NCBI GenBank assembly: GCA_017463365.1
Contig: JAFTPH010000065.1
Coordinates: 1 to 61,787 of the forward strand
Source: Bacilli bacterium
GTDB taxonomy: Bacteria; Bacillota_I; Bacilli_A; ML615J-28; CAG-313
Direction of reading: 5' to 3'
DNA: 61,787 nucleotides
How positions within the stretch are numbered: the first letter of the stretch is position 1; each line of letters opens with the position of its first letter. This document shows positions 61,729 through 61,787 of the stretch, one piece after another. A program made the position numbers and the translations under genes. Below the pieces are notes generated by a model that saw nothing but the letters and a program-made list of their open reading frames with translations, searched no databases and was not told the origin of the DNA.

Positions 61729-61787
61729 CATAAAAAAAGGAAGACTCTTTGTTATAATTAAGTTACCACACAAAATTATTCAGAAAG

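Noticed and set aside
1-61787. Mycoplasma-like code with TGA as Trp, suggested by the low GC
   Set aside because: TGA is used as a true stop (rimI, RT and MqsR copy 1 ends) and Trp is TGG in the genes checked.

Overview
The window comes from a very AT-rich bacterium of the Bacillota. Several genes belong to the endospore programme: a minor small acid-soluble spore protein (SspI), a CotY/CotZ-type coat protein behind a sigma-K-like promoter, the cortex amidase CwlD, and YunB. YhaM, PepV, a CvfD-like S1 protein and strong AGGAGG ribosome sites also fit a spore-forming Bacilli/Erysipelotrichia-like lineage. The standard genetic code is used (TGA as stop, TGG for Trp). No tRNA, rRNA, CRISPR array, insertion sequence or phage structural gene was recognised. 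Genus was not assigned. Layout: 1-38 kb is mostly core genome, nearly all on the minus strand. It holds RNA and nucleotide housekeeping (yhaM-cca-ychF, a HAD phosphatase and ppa), a class A penicillin-binding protein, a TTG-started HtrA-like lipoprotein, tatD, trmB-pepV, the spore genes, the t6A block cwlD-tsaE-tsaB-rimI-tsaD, NifU/S1/thioredoxin-like genes, secreted lipoproteins, and a well-defined glyA-nrdG-nrdD-trxB operon running from a TTTACA-17-TATAAT promoter to a strong terminator. Two Fic proteins, an M13 peptidase and a GHL10-type hydrolase follow. From about 38 kb the character changes to an accessory and defence island. It contains two MqsRA-type toxin-antitoxin loci whose antitoxins carry a C-terminal SocA/Panacea domain. 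Both of their toxin genes are frameshifted, and both promoters carry the same palindromic operator core. Next come a HigBA locus with a palindrome in the promoter spacer (its antitoxin is fused to an ImmA/IrrE metallopeptidase) and two DUF1016 (YhcG-like) nuclease genes set in three related noncoding repeat units. A large membrane protein precedes a SF1 helicase/nuclease-MazG operon, and then a four-gene restriction-modification operon: EcoRI-type adenine methylase, C5-cytosine methylase, a degenerate LAGLIDADG protein and a PD-(D/E)XK nuclease. The right end carries an EVE-HNH type IV restriction enzyme and a reverse transcriptase-nitrilase fusion of the defence-associated RT type 1 class, behind a truncated Nudix gene. 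How they may work together: the RM operon could mark self DNA while the EVE-HNH protein attacks modified foreign DNA. The RT-nitrilase, helicase/nuclease and toxin modules would be further layers. The most novel-looking candidates are (i) the pairing of a catalytically dead LAGLIDADG fold with a PD-(D/E)XK subunit as a possible split restriction enzyme, (ii) the DUF1016 cassettes with repeated structured spacers and a palindrome embedded in the coding sequence that co-varies between copies and is also left as a fragment at 41.2 kb, and (iii) the duplicated MqsR/MqsA-Panacea loci with shared operators, dead toxins and a small TTG-started membrane protein. All function statements are inferences from motifs read by eye.
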